Shown here piece after piece: positions 54,634-62,132 of a stretch of DNA of 64,000 bases (position 1 is its first letter; each line of letters begins with the position of its first letter). The notes under the pieces are model-generated. The model ran no database searches. It was not told the origin of the DNA and saw nothing but the letters and a program-made list of their open reading frames with translations. This DNA comes from Spirochaetia bacterium (lineage in GTDB: Bacteria; Spirochaetota; Leptospiria; Turneriellales; JAOUOS01), in contig JAOUOS010000002.1 of assembly GCA_029880285.1 (NCBI GenBank), forward strand, positions 124,001 to 188,000, in the 5' to 3' direction. A program made the translations under genes and the position numbers.

Positions 54634-55631
54634 AAGTTGTAGTAAAACCATACGCAAAGGCTTTTATTAATTTTGCCGCTCATAGAGATGATATTTTGTG
54701 CGTTACGGCAGATTTGACAAGTTCGTGTGAAGTAGACGGTTTTAGAGATTTATATCCCAATAAATTTATATCAATGGGTATGACCGAACAAAACATGATG
54801 AGTTTTTGCGGGGCTTTAGCTCTAGAAGGATTTTATCCTTTTATTCATACATTCGCGGTTTTTTTATACCGGCGGCCCCTTGATCAAATTATCGCTTCTG
54901 TGGCTTTTCCTAACCGAAAAGTTAGATTAATGGGATTTTTACCGGGAATTACCACACCGGGAGGCATTACTCACCAGGCCATTGAAGATATCGCTGTACT
55001 GCGTTCACTGCCGAATATGACTATACTTGAAACGGGTGACGCCACCGAGGTAGAAACAGTTTTAAATATTGCCGACTCCATTGAAGGCCCTGTATACGTA
55101 AGAATCTTAAGAGGAGAAGTAATAAGATTATTTGACACTCCTTTTGAATTTAACAAACTAAGATTACTGCAAAAAGGATCAGACATACTGCTTTTAACTA
55201 GCGGCATTATGACAGAAGAAGCCTTAAAAGTAACAAGTTTACTAAAAACTAAGAATATTTCAATATGCCATCTTCATGTATCTACCTTAAAACCTTTTGC
55301 GCAAACAGAATTTTTAGATTATTTAAGCTCTGTAAAAAAAGGTGTTATAACTATGGAAAACCACACAATTGTGGGAGGCCTGGGCTCAATTGCTGCAGAA
55401 ATAATGGCTGAAAACGGAATAAATAAGAAATTAATACGCCTTGGATTAAAAGATACATTTGCCCACGGTGCCAGTTTAAAATATTTAATGAAAGAATATA
55501 AAATGGACGCAGCAGCTTTAATTGAAGCTGTTGAAAGTTTATTGAATATTAAGACATTTATTACCGAAAATGATTTTATTGACACTAGAGATGAATTAAA
55601 ACAAGTTATTGATAAAACCGAAGACTTATGA
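54630..55631 (+). CDS. Transketolase C-terminal subunit (split)
   Basis: 333 aa. The pyrimidine-binding domain has the catalytic Glu in GMTEQNMMSFCGALAL and GGITHQAIEDIAVLRSLPN; a transketolase C-terminal fold follows (VITMENHTIVGGLGS). It needs the N subunit to act. It overlaps the next gene, a RuBisCO-like protein, by 4 bp, which ties the transketolase to that protein. Confidence 0.9.
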   Translation: MKVVVKPYAKAFINFAAHRDDILCVTADLTSSCEVDGFRDLYPNKFISMGMTEQNMMSFCGALALEGFYPFIHTFAVFLYRRPLDQIIASVAFPNRKVRLMGFLPGITTPGGITHQAIEDIAVLRSLPNMTILETGDATEVETVLNIADSIEGPVYVRILRGEVIRLFDTPFEFNKLRLLQKGSDILLLTSGIMTEEALKVTSLLKTKNISICHLHVSTLKPFAQTEFLDYLSSVKKGVITMENHTIVGGLGSIAAEIMAENGINKKLIRLGLKDTFAHGASLKYLMKEYKMDAAALIEAVESLLNIKTFITENDFIDTRDELKQVIDKTEDL

Positions 55632-56752
55632 ACAATGAAAGATTTCATGTTACCTATAGAATAAAGGCCGATGAAAAAACCGCACACACTGCGGCTAAAA
55701 TTATCTGTCTTGAACAAACCGTAGAATTATCTGAACATCTCGTAAAAGATGACTATATTAAGGAAAATATTATAGGTAAAATTGAACATTTTATTTTTAT
55801 TTCAGAAAATCTTTTTGAAGCCAATATTAGTTATAATGTAGAAACAACAGGTTTTGAATTGCTTCAGCTTCTTAATGTAATTTTCGGCAATACGAGCATC
55901 AAACCGAATATTCAGGTTTATGATATAAAATTATCTGATACTTTATATCAAAAGTTCAAAGGTCCGCGCTTTGGTATTAAAAAAATAAGAAAAATATTAA
56001 ATATTTATGAAAAACCCCTTTTGTGTTCAGCTCTTAAACCAATGGGTAAATCGGCCGAAGAGATGGCTTCAATGGCTTACGCCTTTGCTAAAGGCGGTGT
56101 TGATATTATAAAAGACGATCACGGCCTTTCAAACCAGAGTTTTTGTTTATTTGAAGACAGGGTAAAAGCCTGTTCAGATGCCGTAAAAAAAGCAAATAGA
56201 GAAACGGGTAAAAACTGTCTGTACGCGCCGCATATTACCGGCAGATATGAAACAGTATTTGAGCGGGCATTTTTTGCTATTGAAAATGAGGCAGGCGCAC
56301 TTCTTATATCTCCCGGCCTATGCGGTTTTGACACAATGCTCGCGCTAAGTGAAGACATGCGTATCGATGTTCCTTTAATCTCTCATCCCTCATTTTTAGG
56401 CGGTATGTTAACCAGCCCTCATTCAGGATTTACCCATAAAATACTGCTTGGAAAAATGCAAAGACTGGCAGGCGCAGATGCTTCTATTTTTCCTAATTAC
56501 GGAGGCAGATTTTCATTTTCACGGGAAGAATGTGAAAGCATAAAAAACGGCTGCACTGAATTTATGGGAAATTTTACTTCTATATTCCCTATGCCGGGCG
56601 GCGGAATGAATGAAGAAAGAATTCCCGATATGATAGATTTGTACGGCCATGATGTTATTTTTTTAATGGGCGGGGCTCTTTTTAACAATACTTTAAATAT
56701 AAGCGAATACTGCAAACATATATTAATTAAAATGGGACGCGCAAATGAATGA
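55628..56752 (+). CDS. RuBisCO-like protein (RuBisCO form IV superfamily)
   Basis: 374 aa, shorter than carboxylating large subunits (~470). The C-terminal barrel is clear: LKPMGKSAEEMA (K175 kept, K177 position replaced), GGVDIIKDDHGLSNQ (carbamylated-Lys and first Asp kept, Glu204 replaced by His), SHPSFLGG (His294 kept, Arg295 replaced), and MPGGGMNEER. The segment GADASIFPNYGGRFSF replaces the true loop-6 region. It will not fix CO2 as RuBisCO does. It may act on a sugar-phosphate keto acid such as those in the apionate-type pathways (OiaX-like RLPs), a comparison from memory. It is coupled to split transketolase and pssA-type genes. Confidence 0.85.
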   Translation: MNNERFHVTYRIKADEKTAHTAAKIICLEQTVELSEHLVKDDYIKENIIGKIEHFIFISENLFEANISYNVETTGFELLQLLNVIFGNTSIKPNIQVYDIKLSDTLYQKFKGPRFGIKKIRKILNIYEKPLLCSALKPMGKSAEEMASMAYAFAKGGVDIIKDDHGLSNQSFCLFEDRVKACSDAVKKANRETGKNCLYAPHITGRYETVFERAFFAIENEAGALLISPGLCGFDTMLALSEDMRIDVPLISHPSFLGGMLTSPHSGFTHKILLGKMQRLAGADASIFPNYGGRFSFSREECESIKNGCTEFMGNFTSIFPMPGGGMNEERIPDMIDLYGHDVIFLMGGALFNNTLNISEYCKHILIKMGRANE

Positions 56753-56797
56753 AAAAACGATTGTCAGCAGAAATAAATCATATTTTAAGGATTATAA

Positions 56798-57547
56798 ATG
56801 ATTAAAAGTTGGATTCCCAACGGTTTATCTCTGGGAAACTTAACATTCGGATTCTTATCAATACTTGTAGTATCTCACGCAAATACAACTTCGCGGTATG
56901 AACCACATGAAGTTTTTTTTCTGGGAAGTATATTTATTTTAATAGCAGCTTTATTTGACGGGTTAGACGGGCCTTTAGCTCGAAAACTATCTGCTGAATC
57001 AGCCATTGGCGAACAGCTTGACTCTCTAGCCGATTTAACAACTTTTGGGTTAGCCCCCGGTTTTTTAATGTATCATGTTTATTTCTCGGCTTTTAATATA
57101 AGTTTTAAAGGTTATGATTATCCTATTGGTATGGCGGTTTCGGCTATTTATCCTATGTGCGCGGCCTATCGGCTGGCGCGGTTTAATGTATCGCATGACC
57201 CAAAAACTTTTTTAGGGCTGCCCTCACCTATTGCCGGCATTTTTATCGCGCTTATACCGCTTATATGTCAAAATTATAAAATGCCGTTATGGAGCACTGT
57301 AAGCATCTTTTTAATCATTTCTTTATTAATGGTAAGTAATATACGCTATTCAAAACCTACCAGAGGTTTAACATCAAAAATAACAATCTATCGTTTAATA
57401 ACGGCCGTTATATTGATTAGTTTCTTAATATTATGGTTGGGATGGTACTGGGTTGTATTTTCAATTATAGTGCTTTATATTTTTTCAGGCTTCTTAGCTT
57501 TCTTTCTTTTACTTATTCAAAAAATCCGTATCGGTTCCAATCATTAA
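56798..57547 (+). CDS. pssA: CDP-alcohol phosphatidyltransferase, phosphatidylserine synthase type
   Basis: 249 aa with about seven membrane helices. The DG-x2-AR-x8-G-x3-D-x3-D motif is complete, beginning at DGPLAR and ending SLAD, and GLAPGFLMYH follows, as in PssA. It joins CDP-diacylglycerol and an alcohol, normally serine. It starts 45 bp after the RuBisCO-like gene on the same strand; the head group might differ in this context. Confidence 0.85.
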   Translation: MIKSWIPNGLSLGNLTFGFLSILVVSHANTTSRYEPHEVFFLGSIFILIAALFDGLDGPLARKLSAESAIGEQLDSLADLTTFGLAPGFLMYHVYFSAFNISFKGYDYPIGMAVSAIYPMCAAYRLARFNVSHDPKTFLGLPSPIAGIFIALIPLICQNYKMPLWSTVSIFLIISLLMVSNIRYSKPTRGLTSKITIYRLITAVILISFLILWLGWYWVVFSIIVLYIFSGFLAFFLLLIQKIRIGSNH

Positions 57548-57634
57548 AAATAAATGAAATTTATATTTTTAAATCATGAATTACATCAGATATTTTTCTT
57601 TTCAACCTAAACAATATTTTTAAGATAACCGGCA

Positions 57635-58531
57635 ATGAAAAATAATTTTTTGAAAATAAATAGTATCTGCTTAATTCTGTCATTTTTTCTTATTGCGTCG
57701 AACATTTACGCTGAAAACGCAGAGACTGAAAACGCAGAGGTTGAAAACGCAGAGGTTGAAAACACTGAGGCTGAAAATTCTGAAATTTCAAATACTGAAG
57801 AACCTGCAAACAACGAGACTGATAACACAGAGATTACAAATACTGAAGAACCTGCAAACCCAGATACATACCTTAAAAAGAAAAAAAAATATAATAAAAA
57901 AATACAAATTTTAAAAGAAAAAGAGTCAGAAACTGCCAATAAAAAGAAAGATCAAGATAACTTAGAAACTGAAGAAGACAAAAAAACACCGGAAGACTTA
58001 AAATTAAAAAATGCGCAATTAATGGAATACTATTTAGAATCAGAGGCCTATGGATTAGCAGCGGGAGAGCATTTTTTAGTGAATATGGCAATGGGTTTTT
58101 TTTCAGGCGGCATTTTAGGCGCCATTGGGGGGCTTTCTTTTTACAAGACGGGAGATTCAGAAAATAATAAAAAATATATTTATATTTTCTGTGGAGCGGG
58201 CGGATTAAGCGGTTTTCTCGCTGGCGCGGCTGTTACTTATTTTGAGTCAAGAAAGAATGAACAGTTTACCATAGGAACCTCTATTATGAATTATACTTTT
58301 TATGGCGCAATAGGAGGCTTTATAGCGGGAGCACTGGGAGGCGCCATACCCTACGCACAATCGGGCGATACAGGAGAAATTCTCAAATTTGGCGGATACG
58401 GTACATTGGGCGGAATTTTTACTGGTTTAACTGTTTATCTAATTAAACCTCCTGAAAATACTACATTTGAATTTAAATTATATGACAATTCAATTAAAAA
58501 CTGGAAGTTTAATTTTTTAAGAAAATTTTAG
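57635..58531 (+). CDS. Exported protein with Ala-Glu-Asn repeats and glycine-zipper membrane region
   Basis: 298 aa. The signal peptide ends near IYAENA (about 26). A low-complexity segment follows (about 27-75) with repeated [AT]EN/E motifs. A Lys-rich linker leads to three or four glycine-rich hydrophobic segments (about 145-280: FFSGGILGAIGGL, GAGGLSGFLAGAAV, GAIGGFIAGALGGA and LGGIFTGLTV), typical of glycine-zipper membrane proteins. No named family is recognised. Confidence 0.6.
   Translation: MKNNFLKINSICLILSFFLIASNIYAENAETENAEVENAEVENTEAENSEISNTEEPANNETDNTEITNTEEPANPDTYLKKKKKYNKKIQILKEKESETANKKKDQDNLETEEDKKTPEDLKLKNAQLMEYYLESEAYGLAAGEHFLVNMAMGFFSGGILGAIGGLSFYKTGDSENNKKYIYIFCGAGGLSGFLAGAAVTYFESRKNEQFTIGTSIMNYTFYGAIGGFIAGALGGAIPYAQSGDTGEILKFGGYGTLGGIFTGLTVYLIKPPENTTFEFKLYDNSIKNWKFNFLRKF
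57711..57859 (+). repeat. Short tandem repeats in the N-terminal coding region
   Basis: Three to five copies of a 15-bp unit close to GAAAACGCAGAGGTT lie at 57713-57775, and a 21-bp phrase starting AATACTGAAGAACC recurs at 57791 and 57839, 48 bp apart. All units are in frame (multiples of 3), so copy number can change without breaking the protein. Confidence 0.7.
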
Positions 58532-58581
58532 CTTTACACGTAAGAAATAAATATTAATTTGAAGCAAAAGGAGAAACAATC

Positions 58582-59721
58582 ATGAGAAAAGTAAAAATAA
58601 ATACAAGCGCACTAATTTTAGTAATTTCTTTGGGCTGTTCCAGCGGACAAAAAACATCCGATATTTCTGGAGTAGACAGTAACTGGGTTATAGGCGAGGG
58701 GATGGCTCAGGTGTACCAAGACGATGTGGCACTTGCCAAAGACAGGGCATTAAGAGCGGCAAAAAAAGACGCAATTCAAAGAAAACTGGGGCAGTTAATT
58801 CAAAGTAAATCAATTACTGAAAGCGGTGTTTGGGTAAAAGGAGAGGTTACCGCTAAAAGTAAAGGTCTCGTAAAAGATTATATTATAAAATCTGAAAATA
58901 AAATGGGTGATTTATATAAAATGACCATTAAAGCCGAAATTGAACCTAGTGATTTAAAAAGCGCCATAGACGATCTTCTTTCAGACTGGGAACAACCCGT
59001 TATTTTTGGCATTGTTCATGAAAAATTTGATAACAAACTAATGGATCCTTATGACAGTTACAGCCTGCAGAGTATTTCTGAGTTTTTTCTTGAAAAAAAC
59101 TTTGCTATTCACAAAACCAGTTCATGGCAGGGTAAAATTAAACATCCGTTGTCAATTGAAAAAATTGCCTCATACGCAGAAGATAATGACGCCGATTTTG
59201 ATATTTTAATTTTTGGGAGCACAGAATGTACAAACGCGGGTAATGTTATGAATTCTAAACTACAGTCAGCGCAGGTTAATATTGAAATATCTATGTTTGA
59301 CATAAGTACCAGAAGGCTTATGGCTGCCGCAAGTAAACACTCAGCTTCAGCGCATATCGATTTTCAATCTGGATGCAGAGCCGCCATTGAAAAAGCGGGT
59401 AAAACAATGCAAAATGATCTATTTAAACAAATGCTTAGAAAATGGGATAAAGAGTACGGCTCAGGAAAAACTGTAATACTTGAGATAAATGGTAATCTTT
59501 CTTATAAAAAATTATATGACCTTGAAAATGATTTTAGAGATCAAATAAGAGGCGTGGTAGACGTTATCGAACGCACTGTTAACCCGGGCAAAGCAATGCT
59601 AGATTTAATATATTCCGGGCAGGTAAAAGACTTAGCTCAGGAACTTGTACAAAAAAAACTTTCAGTACCCTTAACCGTAACTTCAAAAAGCGGAAGAAAA
59701 ATTGTACTAAGTGTTAAATAA
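58582..59721 (+). CDS. Lipoprotein with FlgT/LPP20-like N-terminal domain
   Basis: 379 aa. A lipobox (LVISLGC-like, Cys at about residue 19) marks a lipoprotein. Residues about 35-120 (GEGMAQVYQDDVALAKDRAL, AIQRKLGQLIQSKSITESG and VKGEVTAKSKGLVKDYII) resemble the FlgT/LPP20 N-terminal domain that adopts an ArdrAl-type repeat. The remainder is a periplasmic region with no motif I can name. It is just upstream of the Skp/OmpH gene. Confidence 0.65.
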   Translation: MRKVKINTSALILVISLGCSSGQKTSDISGVDSNWVIGEGMAQVYQDDVALAKDRALRAAKKDAIQRKLGQLIQSKSITESGVWVKGEVTAKSKGLVKDYIIKSENKMGDLYKMTIKAEIEPSDLKSAIDDLLSDWEQPVIFGIVHEKFDNKLMDPYDSYSLQSISEFFLEKNFAIHKTSSWQGKIKHPLSIEKIASYAEDNDADFDILIFGSTECTNAGNVMNSKLQSAQVNIEISMFDISTRRLMAAASKHSASAHIDFQSGCRAAIEKAGKTMQNDLFKQMLRKWDKEYGSGKTVILEINGNLSYKKLYDLENDFRDQIRGVVDVIERTVNPGKAMLDLIYSGQVKDLAQELVQKKLSVPLTVTSKSGRKIVLSVK

Positions 59722-59756
59722 TGATAACCACTAACACAGTTAATTAACAGGTAAGT

Positions 59757-60314
59757 ATTATTAAAGTTATTAAAATAACTATACTAACATATATAAAATT
59801 TGTTTTTTTTATTTTTATTTCTGCCGCAAACATATACACAGAAGAAAAAGGCCGTGTAGGTTTTATTGATATGGAGTATGTTATTGAGAGCAGCTCTCTA
59901 AAAAACAAAATTAAAAAAGATTTTGAAAGCTATAAAACTAAAATTGAAAAAGTTCAAAACGAAATTATTGAAAAAATTGATTCTACAAATTTAGATTTAA
60001 ATATAAAAGAATCTCTTTTGGGTTTTGAAGAATATTTGCTGGAAAAAAAAAAGAAAAGAGAAGAATTACTTCAATATGAAAATGAACTTGAAAAAACTAA
60101 AGAAGATTTAAAACATCTTAAAAGCGATTTTATGGCCAGCTTATATGATGAAATAATTACAACATTAGAAATAATATCAGAAGAAGAAAATATTGACATT
60201 ATCTTATCACATAGGAGTTCTGTTATTTACGGCAAAAATAGTGTCGATTTTAGTCAAAGAGCCATTGACCTTTTAAATGAATTAAACAGCAGAGAAACAC
60301 CCACGGCGAAATAA
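59757..60314 (+). CDS. Skp/OmpH-like periplasmic chaperone, apparent non-AUG start
   Basis: About 186 aa if started at the ATT at 59757; the first ATG (59871) would omit the signal peptide. The frame is open from 59748, and the upstream part encodes IKFVFFIFISAANIYTEEK, a typical signal sequence, followed by GRVGFIDMEYVIESS, the Skp/OmpH signature start. The body is a long coiled coil (about 55-135). AGG lies just before the ATT. No ATG, GTG, TTG or CTG codon exists in the leader in this frame. It is followed by lpxD, a common arrangement in Gram-negatives. Confidence 0.7.
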   Translation: MIKVIKITILTYIKFVFFIFISAANIYTEEKGRVGFIDMEYVIESSSLKNKIKKDFESYKTKIEKVQNEIIEKIDSTNLDLNIKESLLGFEEYLLEKKKKREELLQYENELEKTKEDLKHLKSDFMASLYDEIITTLEIISEEENIDIILSHRSSVIYGKNSVDFSQRAIDLLNELNSRETPTAK

Positions 60315-60353
60315 GAAAATAAGAAAATAAGAAAACCAAAGAAGGAAAAGAAA

Positions 60354-61388
60354 ATGACTTTAAGTGAACTAGCCCAAAAATTAAATTTAGAATATATCGG
60401 TAATGAAAAGACAGAAATATTAGGTATTAAAGATATTGAAAGGCTTATGCCTAATTCAAACCTGCAAAATAATTATATATACGTGGTAGAATCTGAGAAT
60501 CTTCTTAAAAAACATCCTCAAATAAAAAACGCATCTGCTGTATTATGTCCGCGAAAAATAGCAGAAAACTTTTCAAACGCATTAATATCTGAATCTGAAA
60601 ACTTAAGACTTAAATTTATAGAGCTTCTTTCTTTATTTGAAAAAAAAGTATCAGGTACTATCAGCCCAAAAAACGCGGCCTCTATAGATAATACAGCTCA
60701 AATAGACGATACCGCTGTTATTATGCCCGGAGCGGTAATTATGCAATCGGTTAAAATAGGCAAAAACAGCATAATATATCCTAACGCTGTTATTGAACCA
60801 TACGCCCAAATAGGAGATAACAGTGAAATTCATTCATGCGTGGTAATAAGCCGCTATTGCGTAATTGGTAATAACACAAAAATTTTCGCGGGCGCGGTAA
60901 TAGGAGCCGATGGATTCGGCTATTATGATCACACTGACGGCAGCCGGCATAAAATTCCGCAGATAGGCAACGTTATAATTGGCGATTTTGTAGAAATTGG
61001 CGCAAACTCAACTATAGACAGAGCCACTATTGAAAGTACTACTGTGGGTAATCATACAAAAATTGATAATCTGGTTCAAATAGGACACAACTGCCAAATA
61101 GGAAATTATGTGTACATAGCGGGCAGCGCCGGCCTTTCGGGCTCTATTAAAGTTGAAGACGGTGTTATAATAGCCGGCAAAGCAGGCATAGCAGATCATG
61201 TAACTTTGGGTAAAAAAAGTGTTATTTTAGCTCTTACCGGGGTACCCTCTGATACCAAAGAAGGAACAGTTTATTTTGGTATACCGGCAAGACCCGTAAG
61301 AGAGGCACACAAAATAAACAGCGCTTTGGCGTCTTTGCCAGAATTAATAAAGCGGGTAAAAACCCTCGAAGAAATAAATAATAAGTAA
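60354..61388 (+). CDS. lpxD: UDP-3-O-acylglucosamine N-acyltransferase LpxD
   Basis: 344 aa. The N-terminal domain is followed by about a dozen left-handed beta-helix hexapeptides (IG.N..I-type). The catalytic His lies in VQIGHNCQIG, with GADGFGYYDHTDG upstream. It adds the N-linked acyl chain of lipid A, so the organism makes lipopolysaccharide. A short triplicate of AATAAGAAA (about 60313-60340) and a GAAGGAAAAG ribosome binding site precede the ATG. Confidence 0.96.
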   Translation: MTLSELAQKLNLEYIGNEKTEILGIKDIERLMPNSNLQNNYIYVVESENLLKKHPQIKNASAVLCPRKIAENFSNALISESENLRLKFIELLSLFEKKVSGTISPKNAASIDNTAQIDDTAVIMPGAVIMQSVKIGKNSIIYPNAVIEPYAQIGDNSEIHSCVVISRYCVIGNNTKIFAGAVIGADGFGYYDHTDGSRHKIPQIGNVIIGDFVEIGANSTIDRATIESTTVGNHTKIDNLVQIGHNCQIGNYVYIAGSAGLSGSIKVEDGVIIAGKAGIADHVTLGKKSVILALTGVPSDTKEGTVYFGIPARPVREAHKINSALASLPELIKRVKTLEEINNK

Positions 61389-61390
61389 AA

Positions 61391-61822
61391 ATGGGCAGAC
61401 TGCTTGCCGTTGATTTTGGTCGTAAATATATTGGCCTTGCCGTAACAAGCGAAGATCAAATTGCCATAACTAATTTAGAATCTCTTGAATTTCATAAAAC
61501 CAATTTTTGGGAAAATTTCTTTTCTGTTATAAAAGAATATAAACCATTACAATTAATAATTGGTATGCCTTATTCAACCGGCGAAAAATCTAACATTCTA
61601 AAAGAAATAAAAAACTTTGGCCGCCATATTGAAAAAAATATTCCTAATATATCTATTGTTTACTGGGATGAAAACTTTACGTCTATAGAAGCTGAAAATA
61701 TTTTCATTGAAAAATCGGGAAAATCAAAAACCAGCCGAAAGAAGCAAAAAGAAAAAAAAGAAAAAACCCATTCTATGGCGGCCCATTTGATATTGAAGTC
61801 TTATATAGGATCTAGTGAATAA
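61391..61822 (+). CDS. ruvX: Putative Holliday junction resolvase / pre-16S rRNA nuclease RuvX (YqgF)
   Basis: 143 aa. The RNase H-like fold is shown by VDFGRKYIGLAVTSE, IGMPYSTGEKS, WDENFTS and THSMAAHLILKSY. The third acidic site (usually D-x-x-AA) is His here. The family processes pre-16S rRNA 5' ends; a resolvase role is debated. It starts 2 bp after lpxD. Confidence 0.9.
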   Translation: MGRLLAVDFGRKYIGLAVTSEDQIAITNLESLEFHKTNFWENFFSVIKEYKPLQLIIGMPYSTGEKSNILKEIKNFGRHIEKNIPNISIVYWDENFTSIEAENIFIEKSGKSKTSRKKQKEKKEKTHSMAAHLILKSYIGSSE

Positions 61823-61827
61823 AAAGA

Positions 61828-62115
61828 TTAAACTGGCTTAAAAAAAACCTTCGGCGCGTTTTTCATTTGAATATTTTCGGCAATTTTGGAGCGTATATAT
61901 CCCGCGGCGTGAATTAAACCCTTTAAGGTTTCATTTTTTTCTTCTTCAGAACCATACACTGAAAAATATATTTCAACTAATGAAGCATCTTCAGATAACT
62001 TACATTCTAAAAAAGTCACCATAGCAATTCGCGGATCTTTTAGCTTCTTATAGTATAAATCTCCCAAAAGATGCAAAATGCGCTTTTCAAGCCTTTTGCG
62101 TTTAATTTCATTCAT
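61828..62115 (-). CDS. rbfA: Ribosome-binding factor A
   Basis: 95 aa, at the short end for RbfA. RILHLLGDLYYKKLKDPR, SLVEIYFSVYGSEEEK and AAGYIRSKIAENIQM match the KH-like RbfA fold. It helps 30S maturation. It lies 17 bp downstream of infB, the conserved infB-rbfA pair. Confidence 0.88.
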   Translation of the reverse strand: MNEIKRKRLEKRILHLLGDLYYKKLKDPRIAMVTFLECKLSEDASLVEIYFSVYGSEEEKNETLKGLIHAAGYIRSKIAENIQMKNAPKVFFKPV

Positions 62116-62132
62116 TTAATTATTGTATTTTA

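Noticed and set aside
55628..56752. A genuine CO2-fixing RuBisCO.
   Set aside because: Several catalytic residues and loop 6 are missing, and the chain is too short; no phosphoribulokinase is nearby.
59871..60314. ATG at 59871 as the start of the Skp-like gene.
   Set aside because: It would remove the signal peptide and part of the Skp signature, which are coded in frame upstream.
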